38,709 bases of DNA from Ilumatobacteraceae bacterium. Lineage in GTDB: Bacteria; Actinomycetota; Acidimicrobiia; Acidimicrobiales; Ilumatobacteraceae. The position numbers and the translations under genes are program-made. The stretch is from assembly GCA_025451395.1 (NCBI GenBank), contig JANWKM010000052.1, forward strand, positions 1 to 38,709. Reading direction: 5' to 3'. The stretch's first letter is position 1, and every line of letters starts with the position of its first letter. A model generated the notes under the pieces. That model did not search any database, had not been told where the DNA came from, and was given only the letters and a program-made list of their open reading frames with translations. Shown here piece by piece: positions 24,388 to 32,726 of the stretch.

Positions 24388-27315
24388 CTACCGGGCAGAG
24401 CTGGCGGCAGCAACCGCTTCGAGCAGTTCGTCAATTCGCGCATTGGTCGCCTCGCGGCCGAATTGTTGATCGATCGCCTGCGCTCCATGCATTCGCAATC
24501 CATCCCAAACCGGCCGCGAGAGATACGCCTCGGCGACACGATCGGCAAACTGTTCTGGAGTGTCGCCGATCAAGATGTCGCGCCCCGGCAGAACATTCAT
24601 GCCCTCGATACCCAGCGTGGTGGTGATCGTGGGTAGGCCGAAGCTGAGTGCCTCGCCGATCTTGCCCTTGACGCCGGCGCCGAAGCGCATCGGCGCAACT
24701 GACACACGGGCGCGGTAGTACAGAGGGCGCAGATCAGGGAGCCAGCCCGTCACCGTGACTCCATCGACTCTCAATTCCGTGATCACAGGTGGAGGCCTAC
24801 TGCCTGCCAGAATGAGTTGCACCCCGCTGATTCGACAACGGATCATCGGCAGCACTTCGTGAACGAGATACAGCGCCGCGTCGACGTTCGGCGGATGCTC
24901 GAAACCGCCAACAAATAACAGCCCAGTCCGACCTTCGAAACCTGGGCCTTGCGATTGAGCGAAGTGAACTGTTGGAATGCAGACCGTCCTCAGCGGAGCT
25001 TTCGCAACCCCGGTGATGAATTCCGTCTCCTCCTGGGACACGGTGACGACAACATCGCTGATGCGCGCAGCTCGCGCCTCAATACGCTGGTATCGGTCGG
25101 CCTCCACTTCCAACTCGGGCCGACCTAGCAAGACAGCGCTGCGTCGCAAACGAAGAGCATGGGCATCGACCATGTCGAAGACCAACGGAACTGTTGGCAA
25201 GAGCGCGAGTGCCGTTGAAACCATCTGGGCAAATACATCCGGGCGTGAGAGCAGTATGAAGTCGGCCATCGTTCCGATGGCTGAAAGGTGCCGCCCGATA
25301 TCCTCGCCCGTCACTACTTCTACGCCGAGCAGTTCCAGATCACGCGCCGCGGGCTCAACCCTGGCGCCGTTCGCCGGCACGAAATGGACTACGTAATCAC
25401 GCTCGATCAGCCCTTCCAGCAAGCGAAACATACGGGCGGAACCTGCGTCGTGGTCGGGCATCGGCAATCGGTGGTCCATAACGATGGCGTGATGCGACCG
25501 GCGGCGTTCTCGAAGGCGGATCAGCGCTGAGCCGTCGTTCGGATCGAGAGGTTTGCTGTGAGACAGCAGAGCCACCTCCCACTTATTCCTGAAGCGCCCT
25601 TTGTTGCGATATTGATAATGCTTTGCGCCGCTTCCATCGGTTCCGTGACTCGTCCCCTCCATGTGGAACACGATCGACGCCGGTTCGACCACCACTGCGT
25701 AGCCACGTTCTCGCGCTGTGAAGCACAGATCAGCGTCTTCGTAGTACGCGGGGCTGAAGCGCTCGTCGAACCCACCCACGTCGTCCCACAACGCGCGCCG
25801 AACAAGCAGCGCCGCTCCAGAGCAGTAGTCGACCTCGCGCCGGAAGTTGTAGCGGAAGTCGAATGGACTTTGGCCCGAGCCGTACTGAAATGCGCTGCCG
25901 TCAGACCACACGATGCAGCCCGCCTCTTGAAGAAGAAGGTCACGCCGGACGATCTTGCAACCGACTACTCCGGTGCGCGGATGGGTATGCATCTCAGCGA
26001 CCAATGCATCGATCCAGCCGGGAAGGACCTCCGTGTCGTTGTTCAACAGCATGACGAACTCGCCAAGTGAACCCGCTAATCCGGCCTCGACGGCGCCGGC
26101 GAAACCACGATTCTTGTCGAGACGGACCGTGCGCGTCCCACGAATCAACGGCAGGCGCGACGCATCTAGATCTTCAGATGCATCGTCGACGATGATGACT
26201 TCGAGCGGCGTCGAGTCGCCTGCCCCGGCGATGCTCTCCATGCAACGAACGACGTCTTCGAAGTGATTGTGCGTCGGCATAACGACGCTCACCAACGGTG
26301 AGTCGCTTTGCGGTACGTCCAATGCCGCCAACCGACGTTCCCATTCGATCGTCGCGACATTGGTTCGCTGACCGACGTGGTCGGCGGTGACTGTTCCCGT
26401 AAAACTCGAACGCGATCGGCGGTCAGCCTGCAGTCGGTGCTTTGCCAAAGCCGCCGCGATCGGGTCCGGGTGGCTGTCCCGGCCGATGTGAGCTCCGGAA
26501 CGGACGAAATGAGTCAACGGATCCATCGAGCTGAGCAATGGATCCTCGGCGGCCCCGACAGAGTACCAAGCGCTGTCGAAGGTCGAAATCGCTACTCGTT
26601 GTTCCGAAAGGCCGTACCGCACGTAGTGCACAAACGAGTTGCGATTGGACTCCTCAATATCGGAGTGTCTGTTTCGATACGCCGACGGAATGAACATCGG
26701 CCCAGGCTCGGAGTTGTGAGACCCGCCGTGCTCGAGGAAGTGCTCATAGGGCGTAAGCGCGCCGAGGACGACGTGTGGGCTGCGCTCGATGTACCACGCA
26801 GAACTGAACAAAGGGTGCGGGTCCAGCCCACTCATCCACCCCAGCGTCATGTAGTGCTCAAGCGGCGTGCAGTGCGCAGGAAGGGCGGCACCGACTTGAC
26901 GCAGATACCACGCCGTGTCGAAGACGGGGCTGGGATCGGCGCCCTGAGCAGCTCCGATAGCGAGATAGTGGTCGATCGCGGATACGTGGCTACCCAAACC
27001 CGGGAACTGCGTGCGATACCACGCCGAGTCGAACAGCATGCAGATGTCGCGCCGTTGCGCGCGGCCGTAGTGCTTGTAGTGCTCGAAGGGCGTTCCAAGC
27101 CACTCAAGGCCGACATCCGGGTAAAGGGCAAGGTACGACGTGGGACGGAAAAGCGCGAGCACGCGAGCCCGAAGCTTTGGGTCGGGCTGCAGCGAAATTG
27201 CGGACAGCACGGTTCGAAGTTGTCGGGCCACCTGTATGGGGTACCGGAATACAGTGGCGCCGAGTTTGATAGTTGATCGCGCGCGGGCACGGATCCTGTG
27301 GATGGAACGTCTCAC
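24388..27315 (-). CDS. multidomain glycosyltransferase: N-terminal FDxxWY/HY repeats, central GT2, C-terminal GT4
   Basis: 975 aa; N-terminal FDSAWY...HYLAIGAAQGADPSPVFDTAWY repeats; GT2 SVVMPTHNHFEDVVRCMESI, LLNNDTEVLPGWIDALV; GT4-like LLFVGGFEHPPNVDAALYLVHEVLP. GGAGG-like RBS before GTG. Confidence 0.9.
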   Translation of the reverse strand: MRRSIHRIRARARSTIKLGATVFRYPIQVARQLRTVLSAISLQPDPKLRARVLALFRPTSYLALYPDVGLEWLGTPFEHYKHYGRAQRRDICMLFDSAWYRTQFPGLGSHVSAIDHYLAIGAAQGADPSPVFDTAWYLRQVGAALPAHCTPLEHYMTLGWMSGLDPHPLFSSAWYIERSPHVVLGALTPYEHFLEHGGSHNSEPGPMFIPSAYRNRHSDIEESNRNSFVHYVRYGLSEQRVAISTFDSAWYSVGAAEDPLLSSMDPLTHFVRSGAHIGRDSHPDPIAAALAKHRLQADRRSRSSFTGTVTADHVGQRTNVATIEWERRLAALDVPQSDSPLVSVVMPTHNHFEDVVRCMESIAGAGDSTPLEVIIVDDASEDLDASRLPLIRGTRTVRLDKNRGFAGAVEAGLAGSLGEFVMLLNNDTEVLPGWIDALVAEMHTHPRTGVVGCKIVRRDLLLQEAGCIVWSDGSAFQYGSGQSPFDFRYNFRREVDYCSGAALLVRRALWDDVGGFDERFSPAYYEDADLCFTARERGYAVVVEPASIVFHMEGTSHGTDGSGAKHYQYRNKGRFRNKWEVALLSHSKPLDPNDGSALIRLRERRRSHHAIVMDHRLPMPDHDAGSARMFRLLEGLIERDYVVHFVPANGARVEPAARDLELLGVEVVTGEDIGRHLSAIGTMADFILLSRPDVFAQMVSTALALLPTVPLVFDMVDAHALRLRRSAVLLGRPELEVEADRYQRIEARAARISDVVVTVSQEETEFITGVAKAPLRTVCIPTVHFAQSQGPGFEGRTGLLFVGGFEHPPNVDAALYLVHEVLPMIRCRISGVQLILAGSRPPPVITELRVDGVTVTGWLPDLRPLYYRARVSVAPMRFGAGVKGKIGEALSFGLPTITTTLGIEGMNVLPGRDILIGDTPEQFADRVAEAYLSRPVWDGLRMHGAQAIDQQFGREATNARIDELLEAVAAASSAR

Positions 27316-27330
27316 TCGTCTCGCCTCCTC

Positions 27331-28317
27331 TCAGAAACCGGCGAAGCCTTCAGGGTGTGCGGAGTGCCAGCGCCACGCCGACCCGATGATGTCGTCGAGC
27401 GTACGCGTGGCTGACCAACCGAGTGTCGACCCTGCCTTGGTCGGGTCGGCGTAGCTGGCTACTGGATCGCCGGCGCGCCGCGGCGCGACTGTGTACGGAA
27501 CCGTCTGTCCGCTCGCACGCTCCGTGGCGTGGATGACCTCGAACACGCTGGTGCCAGTGCCGGTACCGACGTTGAGCGTGGTGCTGGCGCCGCCGTCGTG
27601 CAAGTAGTCGAGTGCACGCATGTGAGCGTCGGCGAGGTCGTCGACATGGATGTAGTCGCGGATGCATGTGCCGTCGGGAGTTGGATAGTCGGTACCGAAC
27701 ACCTGGACCGGCGGACTCTTGCCCAAGGCTGCCTTCATCACGAGTGGCACGAGGTTCTGCGCTCGGCTCCAGTCCTCTCCAATCGCCCCATCCGCGCTGG
27801 CTCCGGCGGCATTGAAGTAGCGCATGCTCACCGCGCGCAGTTCGTGGGTGACGCCGTACCAGTGAAGGATGCGCTCGACCATTGCCTTCGTTTCGGCGTA
27901 CACACTCTCCGGGGCAACCGGCGCACTTTCATCGACTGGCAATTTCGTTGGTGTTCCGTTGACCGAGCAACTGGACGAAAACACAAACTCGCGTACACCA
28001 GCCGCTAACACACCTTCAATCAGGTCGACCGAGCCGGCGACATTGTTGAGCCAGTAGCGATCGGGGTGCTCCATCGATTCGCCGACTGCTTTGTAGGCCG
28101 CAAAATGCACAACCTGCGTGACGTTGTGCGACTTGCAAAGTTCGGTCACCAGCGCTCGATCGCGAACGTTGCCGACCACCAGCTCGGCGTTGCCAACTGC
28201 AGAACGATGCCCGAACTCCATCGAGTCGAGCACCACTACCTTGCGGTCGTTGCTTTGCAAACTGCGAACAGTGTGCGAGCCGATGTAGCCGGCACCACCG
28301 GTGACGAGGATGCTCAT
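27331..28317 (-). CDS. galE: UDP-glucose 4-epimerase
   Basis: MSILVTGGAGYIGSHTVRSL, HFAAYKAVGESMEHPDRYWLNNV, SSSCSVNGTP, YAETKAMVERIL, GTDYPTPDGTCIRDYIHVDDLADAH. ATG 28317 chosen over 28392. Confidence 0.93.
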   Translation of the reverse strand: MSILVTGGAGYIGSHTVRSLQSNDRKVVVLDSMEFGHRSAVGNAELVVGNVRDRALVTELCKSHNVTQVVHFAAYKAVGESMEHPDRYWLNNVAGSVDLIEGVLAAGVREFVFSSSCSVNGTPTKLPVDESAPVAPESVYAETKAMVERILHWYGVTHELRAVSMRYFNAAGASADGAIGEDWSRAQNLVPLVMKAALGKSPPVQVFGTDYPTPDGTCIRDYIHVDDLADAHMRALDYLHDGGASTTLNVGTGTGTSVFEVIHATERASGQTVPYTVAPRRAGDPVASYADPTKAGSTLGWSATRTLDDIIGSAWRWHSAHPEGFAGF

Positions 28318-29276
28318 CCAAGATCTTCCTTCGTCCGGAACCAATCGATCATGCGCGAGAGTCCGTCGCGAAGCGAGATCGTTGGCTCCCATCCATAACT
28401 GTCGCGTACCAGGGAAATATCCGGGCAGCGTTGCAATGGATCTCCCTCGCGCTCGGCAGGAAGCGCCACCCTCGCGATCGAGCTCTTGGAGCCGGTGAGT
28501 TCGATCACCACTTCTGCCAGCTCGCGAATCGTGAACTCGTCGGGGTTACCGACGTTGATCGGCCCGGTCAGGTGGCCGTCGAGTACCGCGGCGAGACCGC
28601 GCACCTCGTCGGCAACGTGACAGAAGCTACGTGTTTGGGAACCATCACCGTGCAATGTCAACGGCTCGTTCCGCAACGCCTGCGTGACGAACGAGTTGCC
28701 CACGCGACCGTCGCGCGGCCGCATGCGTTCGCCATAGGTGTTGAAGATGCGCGCGATTCGAACCGCGACACCGTTGGTGCGGTGGTATGCCATCGCCAAC
28801 GCCTCACTGAAGCGCTTGGCTTCGTCGTAACAGCTACGCGGGCCGATGGGGCTGACGTTGCCCCAGTACGTCTCGGGCTGCGGGTGCACCAGCGGATCTC
28901 CATACACCTCGCTCGTCGACGCCAGAAAGAAGCGCGCGTTTCGCGCCAACGCGAGATCGAGAAGGTTGCGGGTGCCCGTCGAGCCAACAGCGAGTATCTG
29001 CAACGGCATCGTCTTGAAGTCGTTTGGCGAAGCCGGGCTCGCGAGATCGAGCACCACGTCGTACGCATCGTTGGTGATCGAAGTGGGCAGCGGTGTTGTA
29101 ATGTCGTGTTCAACCACCGTGACACTCTTGTTGTCAGCGAGGTGAGCGACGTTGCTGCGCCGCCCCGTCACGAAGTTGTCGACGATGGTGACCTTGTCGC
29201 CGCGACCCACGAGTAGATCGACCAGGTGCGAACCAACAAAACCACCACCGCCCGCAACGAGGTGATGTTGCGTCAT
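28314..29276 (-). CDS. UDP-glucuronate decarboxylase-like (UDP-xylose synthase) SDR
   Basis: 320 aa; VAGGGGFVGSHLVDLLVGRGDKVTIVDNFVTGRRSNV, TSEVYGDPLVHPQPETYWGNVSPIGPRSCYDEAKRFSEAL, RIFNTYGERMRPRDGRVGNSFV. Confidence 0.85.
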   Translation of the reverse strand: MTQHHLVAGGGGFVGSHLVDLLVGRGDKVTIVDNFVTGRRSNVAHLADNKSVTVVEHDITTPLPTSITNDAYDVVLDLASPASPNDFKTMPLQILAVGSTGTRNLLDLALARNARFFLASTSEVYGDPLVHPQPETYWGNVSPIGPRSCYDEAKRFSEALAMAYHRTNGVAVRIARIFNTYGERMRPRDGRVGNSFVTQALRNEPLTLHGDGSQTRSFCHVADEVRGLAAVLDGHLTGPINVGNPDEFTIRELAEVVIELTGSKSSIARVALPAEREGDPLQRCPDISLVRDSYGWEPTISLRDGLSRMIDWFRTKEDLG

Positions 29277-29614
29277 GGTTGGTCCAGCCCGAGAGCGATA
29301 GTCAGTGCGGCATCCAGTTCAGCAAGTTTGAATGGTGGCAGCCGGCCGCGACGCTTCGACAAGACCTCGACCGGAAGTGTGAACACGTTGTCGCAATTCG
29401 CGGCAGATTCATGCGCGAGTCCGTGCTCAGGCCCAACTGACACTTCTGCTACGTGATGGTGATAGGTGCTCGTGACGAGCACGCAAACGAGCGAGGACAA
29501 GATCGGAATTGCTGTGTCCCGAGTGACGATCACGACGGGATGCACCCCGACACCGGGGATCGTCGCATCCCAAATGTCTCCGCGTTGGATCAGCGTTCGT
29601 CGTGAGCGAGGCAA
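29273..29614 (-). CDS. type II toxin, MazF/PemK family
   Basis: IQRGDIWDATIPGVGVHPVVIVTRDTAIPILSSLVCVLVTSTYHHHVAEVSVGPEHGLAHESAANCDNVFTLPVEVL; TTG 29614 is a plausible start within the 29731 ORF; stop overlaps the UXS start. Confidence 0.85.
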   Translation of the reverse strand: MPRSRRTLIQRGDIWDATIPGVGVHPVVIVTRDTAIPILSSLVCVLVTSTYHHHVAEVSVGPEHGLAHESAANCDNVFTLPVEVLSKRRGRLPPFKLAELDAALTIALGLDQP

Positions 29615-29847
29615 GCTGCGGTCGCGAATCGAGAAATGGCCTCGACCAGTTGGTCGTGGTCTGGATCGGGTTGGCCGTAGCGATTTTGGTAGGACATCGC
29701 GATGGAGTCTTCGGAGTGGCGGGCGAGCCACTCGTTGACTGCCGTCGCAATAACGGACCCGCGGTTCGGCGCTAGTCCAGCCGCAACCGCAGAGTCGACC
29801 GCGGTAACGACCGACTCGTCAAGCCTGGTGGTGACAGGAATGCTCAT
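29590..29847 (-). CDS. ribbon-helix-helix-like antitoxin
   Basis: MSIPVTTRLDESVVTAVDSAVAAGLAPNRGSVIATAVNEWLARHSED; immediately upstream of and overlapping mazF-like; ATG 29847 preferred over 29883. Confidence 0.8.
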   Translation of the reverse strand: MSIPVTTRLDESVVTAVDSAVAAGLAPNRGSVIATAVNEWLARHSEDSIAMSYQNRYGQPDPDHDQLVEAISRFATAACLAHDER

Positions 29848-29865
29848 CACTTCAGAATACCACTC

Positions 29866-29882
29866 TGTACACGATTCGTACA
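29866..29882. promoter_or_regulatory. candidate operator of the toxin-antitoxin pair
   Basis: TGTAC-acgattc-GTACA inverted repeat (also a GTACAC direct repeat), 19 bp upstream of antitoxin ATG 29847 and upstream of a TATTCT -10-like box (29854-29859, minus strand). Confidence 0.5.
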
Positions 29883-29907
29883 CACCGCCAACGATCGTGA
29901 TGATGCG

Positions 29908-31188
29908 TCATCGCCCAATTCCGACGAGAGTGAAGCCGGCGTGCTGCCACGCGGTGCGATCGAGCAGGTTGCGACCATCAACCACGCTGCGCCCGGGCAT
30001 TGCAGCGGCAACGTCGGCGGGCGCGATCCATCGGAAGTCGTCCCACTCGGTCAACACAGCCAACACGTCCGCACCAACTATGGCACCTATTGCATCGGGG
30101 CTGATTGTGAGGTCGCCGGGAAGACCGGGCTTGGCAGCGTTGACCGTCGGATCGAATGCCCGAACAGTCGCGCCGGCCGCGATCAGTCTGTTGATAATGG
30201 CGATCGCCGGCGAATCGCGTAGGTCGTCAGTTCGAGCTTTGAAAGTGAGACCCCACACCGCGACGGTCTTACCGCCCAGCGAACCTCCGGCCGCGACGCG
30301 AATCTTGTCGGTGACGCGATCGAACTGTTCGTCGTTGACCGCGATCACGCCCGCGAGCAGATCGAACTCATAACCAGCCTCGGTCGCGATGTTCAACAAC
30401 GCGCGCGAGTCCTTCCCGAAACAGCTGCCACCCCAGCCGGGGCCGGGTCGTAGGTATTCGCTGCCGATGCGCTTGTCGTAACCGATGCCCACCATTACGT
30501 CGTCGACATCGGCGCCGACGCCTTCACAGATTGCAGCGATCGCGTTGACGAAGCTGAGTTTGGTTGCCAGGAACGCGTTGGCCGCGTACTTGATGGTCTC
30601 GGCGGACGCGGGGTCGGTGATGAGGACAGGCGGCCGAATCTCGTCGTACAGCGCAGCAACAGCGATGCCCGCCGCTCGGTCTTCGCAGCCGACCACGACT
30701 CGGTCGGGCCTCAAGAAGTCGTCGACCGCCGAGCCTTCGCGAAGAAACTCAGGATTGCTAACGACTCGCACGTCGGGACGCCGCAACACGCGCTCGACCA
30801 CACGCGTACTTCCGACGGGCACGGTGGACTTGTTGACGACGATGGCTTCGTAGGCAAGTGACTTGGCGATCTCGGCGCACGCTGCTTCCACATAGCTGAG
30901 GTCAGCGGAACCATCTTCGCCCTGAGGTGTGGGAACGCACAGGAAGACGATCTCGGCGTCGGTGACCGCTGCAGCCCCACCGACGACGAAGCGAAGGTTT
31001 CCTTTGTGCAGACCCTCCACCAACAACTCGTCGAGTCGGTGTTCGACGATCGGTACCTCGCCGCGGCTGAGCCGCGCCACCTTGTCGGCATCGGTATCGG
31101 CACACACCACTTCGTGACCGAGGTGCGCGAAGCACACGCCCGTCGTCAGGCCGACGTACCCTGTGCCGATGATTGCGAGACGCGTCAT
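29908..31188 (-). CDS. ugd: UDP-glucose 6-dehydrogenase
   Basis: MTRLAIIGTGYVGLTTGVCFAHLGHEVVCADTD, VNKSTVPVGS, NPEFLREGSAVDDFLRPDRVVVG, GPGWGGSCFGKDSRALL, VWGLTFKARTDDLRDSPAI. ATG 31188. Confidence 0.94.
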   Translation of the reverse strand: MTRLAIIGTGYVGLTTGVCFAHLGHEVVCADTDADKVARLSRGEVPIVEHRLDELLVEGLHKGNLRFVVGGAAAVTDAEIVFLCVPTPQGEDGSADLSYVEAACAEIAKSLAYEAIVVNKSTVPVGSTRVVERVLRRPDVRVVSNPEFLREGSAVDDFLRPDRVVVGCEDRAAGIAVAALYDEIRPPVLITDPASAETIKYAANAFLATKLSFVNAIAAICEGVGADVDDVMVGIGYDKRIGSEYLRPGPGWGGSCFGKDSRALLNIATEAGYEFDLLAGVIAVNDEQFDRVTDKIRVAAGGSLGGKTVAVWGLTFKARTDDLRDSPAIAIINRLIAAGATVRAFDPTVNAAKPGLPGDLTISPDAIGAIVGADVLAVLTEWDDFRWIAPADVAAAMPGRSVVDGRNLLDRTAWQHAGFTLVGIGR

Positions 31189-32087
31189 CGAGACGCGCCC
31201 CTTTCTGCACCGACGGGAGTGAAGCAACGCAGCTCATCGGTGAAGTCGGGGTCGCTCGCGAGCGCCGCCAGCGTGCGGACATCAGGACCCGACAGACGAC
31301 GAACCCTTTCAAGCATCAGCGCCCTACGAGCAAACAACAGCTTGGTGACGACGAGCGAGTGGCCCGCCGACCGATTGAACGGCTCGTCGACATCGAAGTC
31401 GTAAGGATGGGCATACACCCATCGACCGTCGGTGCGGGTGACGCGCTCCGCCAGGTTCACGACCATAGAGGGAACTAAGCGTAGGTACGCACCACCCAGA
31501 ACTGGTAGCCCGAGCGATCCAACAGCGAGAACGGGAGAGGGAAACTCGATCAATCCATTCGACCATTTGAAGGGCCGCTTGGGTGCGCCCCTGTAACCCG
31601 CCTGCGGATTCCACACCGGAAGCACACTCGAGGAATAGGTGAAGCCTGCGTCCTTGATCACATCCGGAGCCCACGGAGTCTTGCGCGTGAGTCCAAAGTA
31701 CGGGGCCCGAAAACCCACGGGCGGAGCGCCGAGTACGTCGGTCAGCACCTTGCGTCCTTGAGCTAGCTGCTCGGCCAAATTCGCTGCGCCCAGATCGCTG
31801 AGGAACTCGTGGGTTTGCCCGTGCAGTCCGATCTCATGGCCGGCGGCGGACAACTCACGCAGTTCATCAGCCCACGAATCAGCGAGTTCGCCTACAACAA
31901 AGAACGTTGCCTTGGTCCCCTGCTGCTCAAGCATCTTCAAAAGAGGTTGCAATGCCTCCCTGAAACGCGAGCTCTCCATCGCGGAGCCGTGATCCTCGAC
32001 ATCGACGGGATCATTGTTGCCACGTCCACGCCCGAGTTGACTGCCCCGGCGACGGCTTGTCTCGTCCAGGACATCATCGGTGCACAT
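31185..32087 (-). CDS. polysaccharide deacetylase (NodB-like); 5' end apparently lost
   Basis: DVEDHGSAMESSRF..., TKATFFVVGELADS, GHEIGLHGQTHEF, PPVGFRAPYFGLT, YAHPYDFD. Conserved sequence stops near 32006; the in-frame ORF beyond it is antisense to the FabH-like gene. Confidence 0.8.
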   Translation of the reverse strand: MCTDDVLDETSRRRGSQLGRGRGNNDPVDVEDHGSAMESSRFREALQPLLKMLEQQGTKATFFVVGELADSWADELRELSAAGHEIGLHGQTHEFLSDLGAANLAEQLAQGRKVLTDVLGAPPVGFRAPYFGLTRKTPWAPDVIKDAGFTYSSSVLPVWNPQAGYRGAPKRPFKWSNGLIEFPSPVLAVGSLGLPVLGGAYLRLVPSMVVNLAERVTRTDGRWVYAHPYDFDVDEPFNRSAGHSLVVTKLLFARRALMLERVRRLSGPDVRTLAALASDPDFTDELRCFTPVGAERGASR

Positions 32088-32726
32088 AACGGCGCGTTTG
32101 CCTTCGATGTGCAGGCCGTGTGCAGTGGGTTCATCTACAGCCTCGGTATCGCGGCCGCGGCGATTACTGCAAGCGCTGCCGATCGAATTCTTGTCATCGG
32201 CGCGGACACTTTCTCAACGATCACGGATTGGAACGATCGATCATGTGTGTTCTTCGGCGACGGAGCTGGTGCGGTCGTGGTCGGTCGCGACGAACTCAGG
32301 ACCGGACTGCTATCCCTCGTACTGCACGCTGACGGCCGCGGTCGGGAGGGATTCTCCGTTCCGAAGGGATCCCCAACCTTCGTGATGAACGCGCAATCGG
32401 TCTACAAGACGGGTATTGATGTTTTGCCTGAAGCCATCGGGGAAGCCCTCGCCCTCGCTGAGCTCGCCATCGACGATGTCGACTGTGTCATTCCCCACCA
32501 ACCATCACGCCGTGTCCTTGATGAGACGGCCTCTCGTCTCGGTATCGCGACCCACATGGTCCGCAAGAATATGGATCGGTTCGCGAACACGGCAGGTGCA
32601 ACAGTGCCTTTGCTTTTGGACGAAACCGTCAGAGGCGGTGAGATCAGCAACGGCGACACCGTCGTTATGGCCGCGGTGGGTAGTGGCTGGACCTGGGGAG
32701 CGGCTGTGTATCGGTGGCAGTCATGA
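31989..32726 (+). CDS. 3-oxoacyl-ACP synthase III (FabH/KAS III-like), N-terminally truncated
   Basis: DIDGIIVATSTPELTAPATACLVQDIIGA...FDVQAVCSGFIYSLG, FGDGAGAVVVG, VIPHQPSRRV, RFANTAGATVPLLL, GSGWTWGAAVYRW. Catalytic C/H/N retained, but about 75 N-terminal residues of the family are missing. GTG at 31989 is a possible start. Confidence 0.82.
   Translation: MILDIDGIIVATSTPELTAPATACLVQDIIGAHNGAFAFDVQAVCSGFIYSLGIAAAAITASAADRILVIGADTFSTITDWNDRSCVFFGDGAGAVVVGRDELRTGLLSLVLHADGRGREGFSVPKGSPTFVMNAQSVYKTGIDVLPEAIGEALALAELAIDDVDCVIPHQPSRRVLDETASRLGIATHMVRKNMDRFANTAGATVPLLLDETVRGGEISNGDTVVMAAVGSGWTWGAAVYRWQS

Noticed and set aside
26308-27276. 322-aa plus-strand ORF opposite the 975-aa glycosyltransferase
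   Set aside because: Antisense shadow of a repeat-rich coding region; no domain recognised.
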